This document shows, in pieces, positions 1 to 10,974 of a DNA stretch of 64,000 nt. Position 1 is the first letter of the stretch; each line of letters begins with the position of its first letter. A model generated the notes under the pieces. That model saw only the letters and a list, made by a program, of their open reading frames with translations, was not told the DNA's origin and did not search any database. The translations under genes were made by a program, and so were the position numbers. The stretch comes from Leuctra nigra (Eukaryota > Arthropoda > Insecta > Plecoptera > Leuctridae), in the NCBI GenBank assembly GCA_934045905.1, contig OW203766.1, positions 30,126,309 through 30,190,308 of the forward strand. Reading direction: 5' to 3'.

Positions 1-387
1 CAACCACACGATGGCAAGCCAGAAGACAACAGAATCAGTCATTGCACTCCAAAAACTCGCCGATCGATCCTACGTCAAATGTGTCCCAAAACAGCTGATC
101 TCGCCGCGCGGTTAGCAACCTCTGGTGCTCCTCCCCCCCGCCGACGCCCCCAACCCCTCGTCCACAAGCCGAGAGGTGAATGACTGAAATGTCAAACTCG
201 CATGACGTCACACCATGGGAACCTCTCTACCAACTCACTTTCTTGCCAACCAACACTCAAGAGACACATTCTGCACAGTGCTTCAAATTCAATTCATCAA
301 TTTCCCTTTCAAATATCATCTTCTTCGATATTTGGATAAGAATAGCAAGTACGAAATGATTAGCGGGAATAGTGTTTGTGTGACGTC
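1..387 (+). promoter_or_regulatory. Candidate promoter upstream of a leader exon
   Basis: This stretch is GC-richer than the DNA that follows. It holds two perfect CRE palindromes (TGACGTCA at 203-210 and 381-388). The second overlaps a perfect arthropod initiator word, TCAGTC at 386-391, which would place transcription start near 388 on the + strand. No TATA box is seen at the expected spacing and no clear DPE at +28. CRE palindromes bind bZIP factors of the CREB/ATF type. That this is a promoter is inference from the motif arrangement and from the leader-like sequence and splice donor that follow. Confidence 0.4.
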
Positions 388-674
388 AGTCCTGTGTTCG
401 TGCTTACGCTCGGCAATGTTCGGCTCCGGCAGGTTCGTGTGATCGTTCCCGAACAACGGCCAGTGATCCTGCATGCTTCATCCCGTGTGTTAGCCGAAGG
501 AAAGTGTCCGTGCGATTTTATACGCGTTCTGTCTCGCTGACGAATTATTTCCTAGTGTCAAACTTGAGTGAAACTTAGTGACAACTGTTCTCGAGGCAAG
601 TGTGAGTGATCTACGAACTGTGTGGATTTTTTCTCGTCAACAATTGGACTTTGCAACAATTGAAAAGTCACTTT
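388..674 (+). other. Putative 5' untranslated first exon ending at a splice donor
   Basis: The sequence from about 388 to 674 reads like an insect 5' leader: moderately GC-rich, with many AGTG/GTGA words and no long frame. It ends at a consensus donor, CTTT|GTAAGT, with GT at 675-676, after which composition drops to AT-rich. It contains two short upstream ORFs: ATG at 416 to TGA at 442 (8 codons before the stop) and ATG at 473 to TAG at 493 (6 codons). The downstream exon is not identifiable, so the gene is unknown. The start rests on the TCAGTC initiator. Alternatively it is a GC-rich patch with a chance GTAAGT. Confidence 0.4.
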
Positions 675-680
675 GTAAGT

Positions 681-2849
681 AACCACGTCTCTAGTCCATG
701 AGTGTTGTTATGTCGCCGGGGCAATGACCTTGCGCTAGAAGGTGAATCGTTCACGATATTTTTTCTTGTTTTTTATTTTTTTACAAAAGAAGCCGCTGGC
801 CCACCCGAATTCAAGTTAACCACACGAAATCTTTTCACTTTATTAAGTTTAAATTAAATTTTGTATGAATCAATTTACGGAAAGTTTGAACCTGTAAGAT
901 GACCGCGCACGAAAACCATGCTTTCAAATAACTCTCTGCGCAAGTCTAGAACGTTCCTTTTTAAGATTTTCAAAGATAATTAATATTAATTTGAGTGATC
1001 ACGACATAAAGTCTTCGGATGTGAATCTGTTCCTAATTATCACTTTCTCCATAAAGCAAGCGTTATCGCCAGATAATCGCACCTAATTAAACCATTGCTC
1101 TGGTACAGTCAACTCGTACTCAGACCATGTGAAAGTAGGAACATTGAGCGTTGAACTTCTGTGTTTTAAGACTCGCAGATACAGGAGACTCAAACCTGGG
1201 GACTTTTAATGAGTTACGAACAAGTACCTAAAGGTTTGCGAAGGTTTGCGGGTTTGCGATGTCTTCGGACGAATTATGGATCGAAAACATGGATGTGAAT
1301 TTTTTAATTCAACAATTTATTATTCATGGAAATTCAAGGAAACTGACACTTATAAATTATTAATTATTCAAACTATTTTAAATAATTAGTAAATTTTAAT
1401 TTTAAAATGAAATCGTACGATATACCTACCTTTCTTTTTACAGTAAATATAATATTTACAATTTCAATTTATTGTAAATATTACAATAAATACGAAATGC
1501 AAGTTTTAATTATTCTTCTGAACTTTTACTTTTCAAATTCCTACTTTTCTTACATTTTTGGCAAAATATTTAAATTCTGCTCTTATAGATACTTTGATCG
1601 GAATATCAAGAGTTGATATACTGTCGGGGGGGGGGGGGGGGGGAGTGGGAGGGGTAACATAATATTAGAATATTATATTTCAACAAGTGTGCAGTCGGAG
1701 TCTAAGGGTACAGTCTAAGGGTCATTTTATAATATTTTAGTGCTACATCTTCGACCTTATTGCAAATCGCAATAAGAGTTAGGTAAATACCATTAGATCA
1801 TGGAATGAGGTGATTTAGAAACATCCATATTGAAGTGCCTTGCATTTTATTTTTATGACTCAAATGCAATAAGGATTACCTTGAAACCTACCTACATATT
1901 GGTGCCTTATCAAATTTGTAACTTATTTTTAATAAAAAATAAAATAATCTGAACATTGGTGGATTCCCCGAACTAGTGTCTGGTGGTACCCAAGCCCCTT
2001 AATTCCCCACACCAATGCAAATCATGCAAGTGAAAAAGTGCATCTAATGATCATATTCAACGATAGCATGAACTTCATTAACCTACATTACCGTTAAATG
2101 CAAATGTCATGAATTAAATTTTCTGCCGAGTACAACGTTTTCCGTAAACTTCCGTTCCCAATAAGTGTGTAACGCACAAGTCATGAATGATGCGTCATTG
2201 TTTTAGACGGAGCTCTAAGGGATGCGCATGGCATTGTCATTCCCAACATTGCAGCTTTTCAACTGCTAAATATCAGAAAGCATGCAAAATCATCGACTCA
2301 AAACACATGCAAAATGTAAAATGTATGTAACATATTTAGTGAGCATAAATGCCAGAAAACGTGACTAAAAATGACAAGGAAATGAAGTAGATATCAACTA
2401 TATCGACATTTTTTTTAAACTGACATTTTAAATCATCCAATTATAGCTCAATCAAAATTAGAAGGTTCTATTTATTTCCAGTTATTACGTCAACTTTCTG
2501 ACAGACATATTTCAGAAGATATTAACCTCTGTCGGCCCCAACTCGATTTGCATATGTTTTATATTATTAATAGACGTGAGATGTATGCAGTAAGCACTGC
2601 CTTGCTGTATAAATAGCTACACCTTGGCCAAGAATGCTTCCATTTCGAGAAAACTGCCCTATACTCTCGCCAATGACTTAGTGCAAGGGTAGGTGACATT
2701 AGTTGCGGAATGTGGTGTGACCTTGCCACTCTAACCCTACCCCTCTTGCGCAACCCTTACCTGCAAACACCTGAGCTGTCTCTTTTATAACAGGCAAGTG
2801 CTCTTTGTGACCACACATTCACTGCTCGTATTATCAAGTACTAGACCTG
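681..2849. other. AT-rich non-coding stretch
   Basis: No gene, RNA or clear element is seen. It holds a poly-G tract at 1626-1643 followed by a short G-rich tail, AT-rich filler, and a TATAAATA word near 2606 without other promoter signals. Short frames here are chance. It is consistent with the first intron after the donor at 675. Confidence 0.6.
1626..1643 (+). repeat. Poly-G tract
   Basis: About 18 consecutive G followed by AGTGGGAGGGG. It is a G-quadruplex candidate and a common site of sequencing length error. Confidence 0.9.
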
Positions 2850-2910
2850 AAAGATGTTCAACAATCAACTTGAAACCCAAGTCAATCGCTTGGCCAGACA
2901 AAGTTCTAGG

Positions 2911-3522
2911 AAAGGGGTTGTCCAATATTACGTACACGATTGAGGGGTCGGAGGGTATGGTGATTTTTGAGACAGTGTTTAACAAGTGCACGGGTGGAAA
3001 GGGGGGGGGCATCAGTTCCTAAACTCAGCTTCTTTTATAATATTTTTATTGCATGAAAAATTCGTGAAATCAATTTATAAAATTAAGTTATCATGTGATC
3101 CGAAATCCAATTTATACCTACAAAGTTTTTGAATGGGGGTTGATTTCAATATGTTACGAATTTATAGAGGGGTTGATTTTGTGAGAAGCAACTTGAAACG
3201 GCGGAGATGGACAAAATAAATTCTTTATTGAAAAGGGGTTGTCCAATATTATGTACACGATTGAGGGGTTGGAGTGTAAGGTGATTTGAGATAGTGTTTA
3301 ACAAGTTCACGGGTTGGAGAGGGGGAGGGGGCGTCAGTCCTAAACTCCTTTCATAATATTTTATTTTTGCATGGAAAATTCGTGAAATCAATTTATAAAA
3401 TTGAGTTATTCGTGTGATCCGAAATCTAATTTGAATGGGGGTTGATTTCAATATGTTACGAATTTATAGAGGGGAGAGCCGTTGATTTTGTGAGAAGCAA
3501 CTTGAAACGGTGGAGAAGGCCA
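2911..3522 (+). repeat. Diverged tandem duplication, 321-bp period
   Basis: Copy 1 starts at 2911 and copy 2 at 3232, both with AAAGGGGTTGTCCAATATTA or a close variant. They share successive landmarks: TACACGATTGAGGGGT, GTGTTTAACAAGT, a G-rich block, AAATTCGTGAAATCAATTTA, a GTGATCCGAAATC word, GGGGGTTGATTTCAATATG and GAGAAGCAACTTGAAACGG. Small indels and substitutions separate them, so the duplication is not very recent. Just upstream of copy 1, 2850-2910 contains CAACTTGAAAC and a similar lead-in to the unit start, suggesting the degraded end of a third unit. Confidence 0.85.
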
Positions 3523-3525
3523 AAA

Positions 3526-3905
3526 GATGTTTTTTACTGAAAATGAAACATTTTAAATTGTATTATTATGCAATGCATTGTTCGAGAGCTGTTAGAACTG
3601 TCACTGGGATGATCTAGTGGTCGCCATTTTGGTAGAGAATGTTGAGGTTTTCATCAGTTGGGGGTGAAACTGAGGTCTATGATATTTAGAGCTAATAGGC
3701 CACTTTCCAAACGTTTCATCATCTCCCAATCATGTTCAATCAGCCTAATGCTACGTACAGCATTAGCTATACATTAGCTGTAATTGAAGATGTGTATTAA
3801 CATTGCAATTTTAATAAAATTAGGGTTACCTATACAGATTCAAAGATTGGTAAATGTATTACGAAGGAAGAGAAATAGAATAGAAAAAAGCGTTTGAAAT
3901 AAACT
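3526..3905. other. Non-coding, no recognised content
   Basis: AT-rich sequence with no supported gene, RNA or repeat beyond scattered short words. Confidence 0.5.
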
Positions 3906-4062
3906 TTGAAGTTGAACTTGTAATAATAATAATCTTTCTCCCGGTTCCAAGAGTTGGGTCGGGGGATGGCGAGGCCACCATTTACTAGGGCCCGGACTCC
4001 TAAGCTAGCTGGCCAGGCTTGGCTCTTCCTCTTCGTTCTTCTTCTCTACCAGTTTTTGAACT
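3906..4062 (-). mobile_element. Possible 3' end of a retroelement (SINE or LINE fragment)
   Basis: Read on the minus strand, a GC-richer block rich in GAAGAAG words is followed by a block containing GGAGTCCGGGCCC, then by CCGGGAGAAAG and a short (ATT)n tail at 3920-3932. A GC-richer body ending in a simple AT tail is the usual layout of a 5'-truncated non-LTR retroelement copy. No coding part is visible, and the family is not recognised. Confidence 0.35.
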
Positions 4063-6509
4063 TGTATTTTTCAAAATTAGCTCGAAATGTAAATACCTCT
4101 CTAATTTCTTGACCGATTTCGCTGAGAATTTGTAAAATATCAAAATATCATGTTGATCTTAAACTCTTATAGTAGTACGACCTTGCAAAATTTCAACTTA
4201 TTGATCCGAACATTTCAATTTTGAACCAATCAGAGGATTTGGTTAAAAAAAACTACATACAGCAATCTAGAAAAGTGGTCTCTAGTAGGTATGTAAATTT
4301 CAGCTTGATGAGAGAAACGGTGTGATAATCATAAAATATCCGAGACTTGAACGAAAAGAGTCAACCGCTAGCGTATTCTGGGAAACATAACTATCGTATT
4401 GACGTCAAACTCTGGTCAATGCTAATCAACAGATCGCGGTCGATTGTCTAAGTTTGATCATTCCTGTTGAGTCACTGTCAAGAGTTCCCACATCATATTC
4501 AATATTCCAATATCTTGCGTAACATGGAGTGGAAAGCGAAAACTCATGTTTCAAACCGTGAAAACATTCAATTAAAGCACGAGCGCTAATTGGTCAAACT
4601 CTCATACATTTTAATCATTAACACATCTGCTTAAGTAAATTAATACATTTTAGTAAACTATAACAAACTAAACTATTTATAACCCATAATGATTATTAAT
4701 GGTTATTATACTATTTATTCCCTCGTCCTTAATATTAATTTGCAATAATGAAATAAGTCGGCCAGAGAGGAATAATGCCAGTTTTCGGCTCACCCATTGG
4801 CTACTTCGTTTTATTGGCAGCTTATTCGTCGAGTGTGATTTTATTATCTGCCCGTTAGTCACATTTGTAAAAAGTGCAGTTTTCTGTAATACTCAAATAT
4901 TGTGTCAAACTCGCTGAAAACTAGTTTTTGTGTGTATGTATTTTGTCATATTATTATTGCTATTTTGACAGTACCTAATGAAGTGGGGAATCTAGACGAT
5001 ATCCTCAGTATACAATTTCGGCAAAGTGTTGATAAGCTCTCAAATCACAAATTCTATTGAAATTGGGTACATATGAAAGCTAGTAAGTAAAAGTCGGCAT
5101 TTTTTTGGTTGAGAGCGATTTTACAAGTTTACTAAAATTTACAGATTTTCCAACCCCTAAGGACCACCAAAAAACTACATTTATAAAGGCACTACAACAG
5201 CAAAACTTTACTTTTTGCATACAGTTCTTTATTTGCCCAAATAACATCAAATAATGCTATGCAACTGTTGCTTTAATGTAATTAAGTCGTTGTAAGCATT
5301 GTTTTGTAGATTTAAATACAATGGGACCTGTCAGATTTTCAACTTTTTTCAACTTGAACATCCTTCACAGCTAAAAGTAAAATTATAATTCCAGTAGACC
5401 TGCTGAAATCTTTCCGAAATCTTACCAAGATCATGTGGTTACTATTATTAGAGAACAGAACACATACAAAAATAACGCACAAATGATTAAAAACCTACAA
5501 TATAAAAATGTATAAGTATTTATAACTCCGATGTCAAGATCTTGCAAAGATTGACCAAGTAGTGGCAGTTTTCTTGACCTCTATTACTTCAGCTTCAAAA
5601 TCCCTCAAATAAACTCCAATTTAGCACCTCGTCGTTTCACTAAACGAAAATGAATCGGCGCTAATTCCCCCACTTCCCACCAACAAAACCAAAACCATAA
5701 GTGTCTAACTGTAAAGTCAGTAATTAGCACTATGGTTGAATAATAAGAGTATGTGGCTAGTGTCTCCATGGGCGGTACGCTCGGTGCAGGTGAAATGACT
5801 CGCTCGAGCCGATTGTAAACACCACGAGGTCGTTGGCCGAGCAATGTGTGAAGCTAGCCACAAACATACGCTCGCTAGCGAGAGAATCGCGATAGGAGAG
5901 TGAAATTGTCTTGATCTGTGAAGAAAAGGGGTTTGTGTTGGAGGTAGAAATAAGGGTTAGGGTTGGGAATGTTGTTGGGTTGATTTAGAAGGGTGTAAGA
6001 TTTACTGGACTGTACGTAAAAGTAGATACATCTGTGGAATTGTGATATGAGTTTACTGGATCAATGTTTTGAATCGCAGCTTAAAATCAAGATTTTCATG
6101 AATTACAACCGATTAAAACACAGTAAAAGGACAACAAAATAAAAACAATGTTTTAATAACATAAATTGAAGAATGTATAATGTGCAATCGACATACTTTA
6201 TGAAGTTTTTGGCTAAAACTGTTATTATTCGTAACATATAAAAACCATTTTGTAATTCAAGGGTTAAAATGAAATCTAGAAGATGCAATTTCACCAAAAT
6301 TTAAATATGAATGAGGTCCTTTTAGTCAGGAAAAGTCACAATATTTTTAACACAAACTGCAATATGAACTTGTAGATTTGTGTAAAATGTCGTAAGATAT
6401 TACTGTAAATGTCATGAAACCTGTACCAACCAACCTGTTGCTGTTCTGTTGCTCATTAGCGTATTGTTTGTACCACAACTTGATAACATTGTGCGTGCTT
6501 ATAGTGCCG
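4063..6509. other. Non-coding stretch with scattered AAGATCTTGC-like words
   Basis: AT-rich, no gene seen. A CRE palindrome lies at 4400-4407. Words of the type ATCTTRCCAAGAT and CAAGATCTTGCAAAG recur at about 5408-5435 and 5533-5560 and again elsewhere in the window. A GC-richer patch at about 5745-5885 contains an inverted pair (ATGTGGCTAG near 5750 against CTAGCCAC near 5854) and the 12-bp palindrome CTCGCTAGCGAG at 5871-5882. Confidence 0.5.
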
Positions 6510-6651
6510 CTTTTAGAGTCAATATTATCCAGCGCACAACTCAAGATTGCAGCTCTTTCATTGGCCTAATTCAAGACTTGCTTTTAGAGTCAATATTATC
6601 CAGCGCACAACTCAAGATTGCAGCTCTTTCATTGGCCTAATTCAAGACTTG
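6510..6651 (+). repeat. Perfect 71-bp tandem duplication
   Basis: 6510-6580 is repeated without a mismatch at 6581-6651. The unit begins CTTTTAGAGTCAATATTATC and ends TTCAAGACTTG. Perfect identity in otherwise diverged non-coding DNA points to a recent duplication or an assembly artefact. Short frames crossing it are chance. Confidence 0.95.
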
Positions 6652-7477
6652 TTCCAATGTAGGTACGATTTTATTACACAAGTAATTCGATTAAAATTTG
6701 TTGTGTTAGTTATTTATTATATATTTCAGTTTTACTAAATATAAATAGACACCCAAAGCCTAAGCCTAAGCTATGATGTTCGTGTGTTATTGTAAAAAAA
6801 AAAAAAAATTATATTTTATTCGTAAAAATGATTTGTAAACATTTCATCATTAGTTTCTTCTGTATCTTACAACATTTATGGTTCTAACATAAATGTGTAG
6901 ATACATAATTGCGAACGTAAATAAAAACTATATGCACAATAGTTTCTCTTAACAGAAACATATCTATTGGACAACATGCTGAAAAATCTTACTAAAATCT
7001 TGCAATATGTAGTCAATATTTCATGTATTATTGCTAAATTAGTTAGTACAAAGATTTTGCAACTGGGAAGAGAAAATCTGGCCTCACCAGTCACCCTGCT
7101 GAATCTTTAGTTGACAAAATTATTGACATAGATCATAATAAAATCTTGACAAACAATTATAGGTACTTTCTTACCTACAAGATTTTGCCAAAATTGGCAA
7201 AACAGTGTTATTCAACAATTTCTTGCAAGCATGTTCTTGCAATCATGTTCTTGCAATCATGATTCTAGTAAAGAGAGTCAAACCCTGCCGAAAAATATAA
7301 TCAAGATCTTGCAAGATCTTGCCTAGATTTCATCAGGGCATGAGTTAGGTACTTTAATTCGATTCCTAAATATTCCTGGAATATTTGTCTTGAAAGCTTT
7401 GCCGTAACAGAAGAAAGATGACACCAGTTGGACAAAAGAAGCTATGCGACTGTCTCTATTGATCTACCAACTAGATT
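6652..7477. other. Non-coding, poly-A run and short repeats
   Basis: Holds an A-run at about 6795-6809 and a 14-bp tandem triplet at 7221-7262 (TCTTGCAANCATGT x3, last copy imperfect). Another cluster of AAGATCTTGC words lies at 7290-7335, including two overlapping copies in direct succession. No gene is seen. Confidence 0.5.
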
Positions 7478-8619
7478 ACTAGGAAAACGCTCAGTGTAAC
7501 GCGTTGATGAGCGAGCACGGATACGCGCAAATTCTCGAACCGGAAATGCGTACACAACGCACAGAAAACATATACATCCATATTGAATTGATTATGATAT
7601 CAACTTAAAAGTGTATGCTTTTCATCGAAACTTTAAAATAGCATCTAAGCACCTGGTTCATAAAGCAAATCAGAATCAATTTTCAATTGGCACTGGAAAA
7701 CATTCATTTCGATACTTTATTACTGACAGATATTCGGATACACGCAACACCTCGAACCGAAATTATGTCTATCGAATGTCATTAAAAGCCATTAATTCTT
7801 TAGTTTCGTCACATACTTGTATAAAAATCTCCAAAATCTCCAAAAATATTGGTGCCAATCCTTGCTAAGTTTTAAGTTGATCGATTAAACCTTTATGATT
7901 GAACGGTTCCTTGTTAATTTTCAAAAATCACAGGATCTCGTTCAAAAAATATACCTGGGACCACCCATATGATATGATATGTAGTGTGTGTACACAATAT
8001 CAGATCAATCTGTTGAACGGTCATTATAAGTTTCATATCGTTTAAAACTTTCTGCTCTAACTACCTTGCCTTGAACTGTAGATTCGAAGTCGCCGTGAAT
8101 TTGACAGCCAACACGCAAAATGTCCCTAAAATGACAAAAACTTTTGAAAATAACGACAGATTAGAGTGAAAATTGGCAAAAATACTTTAAATGTTGGTAC
8201 CAATGACCATGCGAAGTTTTTAGCTGGTCGGTCAATCGGTTCCAGTTTAAATTTCAAAAAATCACAGGAAAAATGGTTTTAAATTTGAACCAATTGGAGG
8301 ATTTGGCTGAAATTTTTTTTGATTGGGTACAATGTTGGTTGCAATGACTTTGCTAAATTTCAAATTGATCAAACCAACCAATCGAAAGATAATTTTTATA
8401 AAATTTGAACCAATCACAGGATACCGTTCAGAAAAGATCCCAGGGATCGCATAGATTACGTTAGTATGTGTACAAAATTTCAGATCGATTGGTTGTGCGG
8501 TTTGACCTGGGCAGTGCAGGCAAAAAAACATCAAAAAAACAAACAAAAAAAAAAAAAAAAAAACACACACAGAGAAAGTGCCATAAGAGTACCGTGGTGA
8601 CGCTCGCTACGCTCGCTCA
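7478..8619 (+). mobile_element. Dispersed repeat family, copy A
   Basis: The same sequence recurs in inverted orientation at about 47383-48000 and partly at 11408-11500. Shared landmarks in order: GAAAACGCTCAGTGTAACGC, GTTGATGAGCGAG, AAAATAACGACAGATTAG, AATGACCATGCGAA, GATCGATTGGTTGTGCGGTT, GACCTGGGCAGTGCAGG, then an A/CA-rich tract, and finally AGTACCGTGGTGACGCTCGC at the right edge. Copy A has about 500 bases near 7520-8100 that copy B lacks, including an internal partial duplication (CGGATACGCGCAA near 7520, CGGATACACGCAA near 7737). No coding capacity or terminal repeats are visible. It is best described as a non-autonomous interspersed repeat of unknown class. Confidence 0.75.
8520..8575 (+). 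repeat. A-rich and CA low-complexity tract inside repeat copy A
   Basis: A-runs separated by single C bases run into a 19-base A stretch and then CACACACA. The homologous place in the inverted copy near 47440 is much shorter, so the tract expanded in this copy. Confidence 0.85.
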
Positions 8620-8635
8620 ATTAAAGCAATATCGG

Positions 8636-8865
8636 AGCAAGTTGGCTCAGGGGTAATGCTCTGGACTCGCACTCGAGAGAACCGAGTTCGTTCCCACACT
8701 GCGGCTTACAACGTGGTTCCCTTATAATAGGCAACGACCACCGTCTTCCCATTCATCACCCCAATCATCTTCAATCATAATCAGTCACCACCCCCACATC
8801 TTCACTCGTTCGCAGAGTGACCTCTGTTGAGTCTTCTATAAACCGCACATGAAAACAGGTTAAAA
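8636..8865 (+). mobile_element. tRNA-derived SINE-like copy
   Basis: An A-box-like word, GTTGGCTCAGGGGTAATG, at about 8640 is followed by a B-box-like word, GAGTTCGTTCCC, at about 8684. That spacing and content fit a tRNA-derived RNA polymerase III promoter. The following body, rich in CAATCATCTTCAATCATAATC, is matched by another copy at 11630-11850. Both tails carry a similar TCTATAAACC / TCCATAAAC word. The copy lies directly against the right edge of dispersed repeat copy A. Confidence 0.6.
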
Positions 8866-9004
8866 AATATAAATATAGTAGAATGAATTTAAAAAATAAT
8901 TTAATTATTAATATTTAAAAAAATGAAATGTAATTTCATGTATAAAAATAAATTTCAATATCTTTTCTATATATTTCCAAGCAATTTTATCAATATTTTT
9001 TTAG

Positions 9005-9075
9005 AGAAAGACTGTTTGGACGTTTATTGACAACGTTTCGAGTACAATTTCATACTCTTCTTGAGGTACCACCCA
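9005..9075 (-). mobile_element. Possible retroelement terminal fragment with the ACTCGAAACGTTGTC motif
   Basis: On the minus strand this reads CTCAAGAAGAGTATGAAATT, then GTACTCGAAACGTTGTCAAT and AAACGTCC. A phrase of the form 'AAGAAGAG...CGAAACGTT..CAATAAA' is common near the ends of some arthropod retroelements, Penelope-like elements among them. This is pattern recall only. No coding sequence is present to confirm it. Confidence 0.25.
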
Positions 9076-9289
9076 CTGTGCCATAAACTTTTATCAAAAC
9101 TCTTAAAAATATAAAAAATAAAATAAAATATAAAATATTTTCTCTCATCTCTTCTGAAATTGATACGCCCACAGAATCCTTCTTCCCACCTCGAGTCCCG
9201 TGATCGATCCCCGTCGCTATTGCGGATGTGAAATCCGAGCATCGTACGCCAACTAACACAACAATCAAGGTGTAATTGGGCGTGCTATG

Positions 9290-9420
9290 TGTGTGTGTAC
9301 GATGAAATGACGTCATTTGTCATCACTTCCTCTACTTCCTGCTCCTGTGCGCAGGCGCAGAGTGTCATCTCAGGTGCATTGCTCTCCCGCGCTGTCATTG
9401 TGTTACGTTTGTTGTGGCAA
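9290..9420. promoter_or_regulatory. Candidate regulatory island: CRE, ETS and NRF1-like sites
   Basis: Within about 55 bases lie a perfect CRE (TGACGTCA, 9308-9315), two ETS-type cores on the minus strand (ACTTCC near 9325 and 9334) and an NRF1/erect-wing-like palindromic word (TGCGCAGGCGCA, 9348-9359). The patch is clearly GC-richer than its flanks. CRE, ETS and NRF1 sites together are typical of CpG-type promoters in animals. No exon or splice donor is evident next to it, so an enhancer or a promoter is equally possible. Confidence 0.4.
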
Positions 9421-9867
9421 TCAGCGTGATGAACAAATAAATCAAATTTTCATTGGGCGAAGTGATGGTGTTTGATTGTTATTTGACACTTTTCATAATG
9501 GGCTTGAAATGACAATGATATCGTTTACAAAGAGTCCAAACAGCGTCACAATTCAAATAATCTTTTATTGAACCTGATTTACACTGATATTTTTTGAGTC
9601 TAAACTCAATTGTTACTCAGAGGTAGAAGGCCCGATATCCAGTTAAATGATTATCGATAGCTCAAAAATCAGTAATTTTGCCTGCATCTAATCATATTTT
9701 TATTTTTGAAGATACTAACTGTAATTTTTTACTTCAGACAATTTTAATTTTTATATTTTGAAGAATTTGTATTAGTGCTTTTAATTTGTATAATTTTGTT
9801 AGAGTTTACAATAGATTCACATAGGTTCACATAGATTTTTTCTTCAAATTTGCCCACAACGTTATGT

Positions 9868-9925
9868 TTATAGTGTTGTGCTTGGCGGCAATAACTTGGC
9901 GAAATGATTCACGAATTTTAAGTGC
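9868..9925 (+). repeat. Dispersed repeat with GCTTGGCGG..AACTTGGCG, split copy
   Basis: The block with CTTGGCGGCAATAACTTGGC at about 9881 and a second block at 10268-10312 (GGTGCTTGGCAGTCCTTTTA, then CAAGT) match the ends of a compact copy at 13111-13232. In the compact copy the two blocks are about 60 bases apart, and here about 340. This suggests an insertion between them here or a deletion in the other copy. Confidence 0.5.
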
Positions 9926-10154
9926 GAAAAAGTTTAAACAATATATTATTGCTTGGCCCTTCTTTTAGATCTCAATTTTCCTACGTCAAACCTAGTTATA
10001 GGGATTTAGTTTTAGTTTGTCAATAATATTTATTCTGTCAAGAATATTACTATTAATTCTAATTTATATTTACGCTTACGGTGCTAACTCGTTTGTTTGT
10101 AATAATTATGTCGTATACTATATCAAAATGTAATATTATAACCTATATTAGTCT

Positions 10155-10267
10155 AGGTGTATGCCCTGCCACAAGATAGTTAATCTTCTTAGGGTATACA
10201 AATCGATCGCTAATAAAATGTACATGTATCAATTTCTGGAACAATAAAAATCTTGAAAAAATCTTGA
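10155..10267 (+). mobile_element. Possible 3' end of a non-LTR element
   Basis: The sequence ends in AATAAAAATCTTG followed by repeats of the AATCTTGA type, a form commonly seen as the short repetitive 3' tail of non-LTR retrotransposons in arthropods. It lies inside the split dispersed repeat (9868-9925 and 10268-10312) and stops at about the point where the second block resumes, so it may be the inserted sequence. No coding region is visible. Confidence 0.35.
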
Positions 10268-10639
10268 ATCTTTAGGTGGGAAGGTGCTTGGCAGTCCTTT
10301 TACAAGTATTTGTTTTTGTACATTTTTTTATACTGACACCAGTTATTTTTTAAGATACTAACTGTAATTTTTGACTTCAGACAAATTACAATTGAGAGAA
10401 CTTGATTAGGGCATCAATACCAATAATGTTTCAGCTAAATATCGAGAAAATTGACTTCGGTCCTTCTGCTTCTGAAGTACAAATTATGTCTTAAATTCTT
10501 GATGACTTCGAGGGGAGAAACACTAAAATGGTCAATAAATGAAAAAAATATTAAAATGAAAAAAGTAAAATACAAAAATATAATATCATATGTAAAATGC
10601 ATGGTCTCGTTGTTGTGAGATGACGTGTGCGTGGGTGTG

Positions 10640-10920
10640 CGCATGAGGCATTGCGCAACGACTGTGAGTCGCAGATCCAGTGGATCGGAAGTGAGCAGTG
10701 AATATGTAACCAGGTTGACCTTCTCGAGGACCTGTCAATACCACCCTGTTCGCCCTCATGCTCTAGGTGGTGCGTCTTGGTTCGTCCCATGCACGACATT
10801 GACGTCATGCAGGCTGAACGAGGAGGATGGAAGATCTGTCTTGATACAGTCAGGGGTGGAACTTGACACCCAGTGGTATTTAGGAGTTTAAGGTGGTGCA
10901 AGCGTGAGCGATTTTGCCGC
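10640..10920. other. GC-richer patch with a CRE palindrome
   Basis: A GC-richer block contains TGACGTCA at 10800-10807 and a short G+T-rich start. Short frames are open on both strands, but none has recognisable protein content or good splice borders. It could be regulatory. Confidence 0.3.
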
Positions 10921-10974
10921 GTGTTGCAGGCACTTTTTTGGATTAGATTGGAGACAAAATGGGTTGACGAAATT

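Larger units (their letters stand above)
9711..10384 (+). repeat. Short diverged direct repeats about 640 bp apart
   Basis: GATACTAACTGTAATTTTT followed by ACTTCAGACAA occurs at 9711-9742 and again, with small changes, at 10354-10384. The pair could be remains of a duplicated segment or of terminal repeats, but the matched part is too short to decide. Confidence 0.5.

Noticed and set aside
7221..7262. CRISPR-like short repeat array
   Set aside because: Three contiguous 14-base units without spacers in animal DNA; simple tandem slippage.
9711..10384. LTR pair of a small retrotransposon
   Set aside because: The matched part is only about 32 bases, with no primer-binding site, polypurine tract or coding sequence between.
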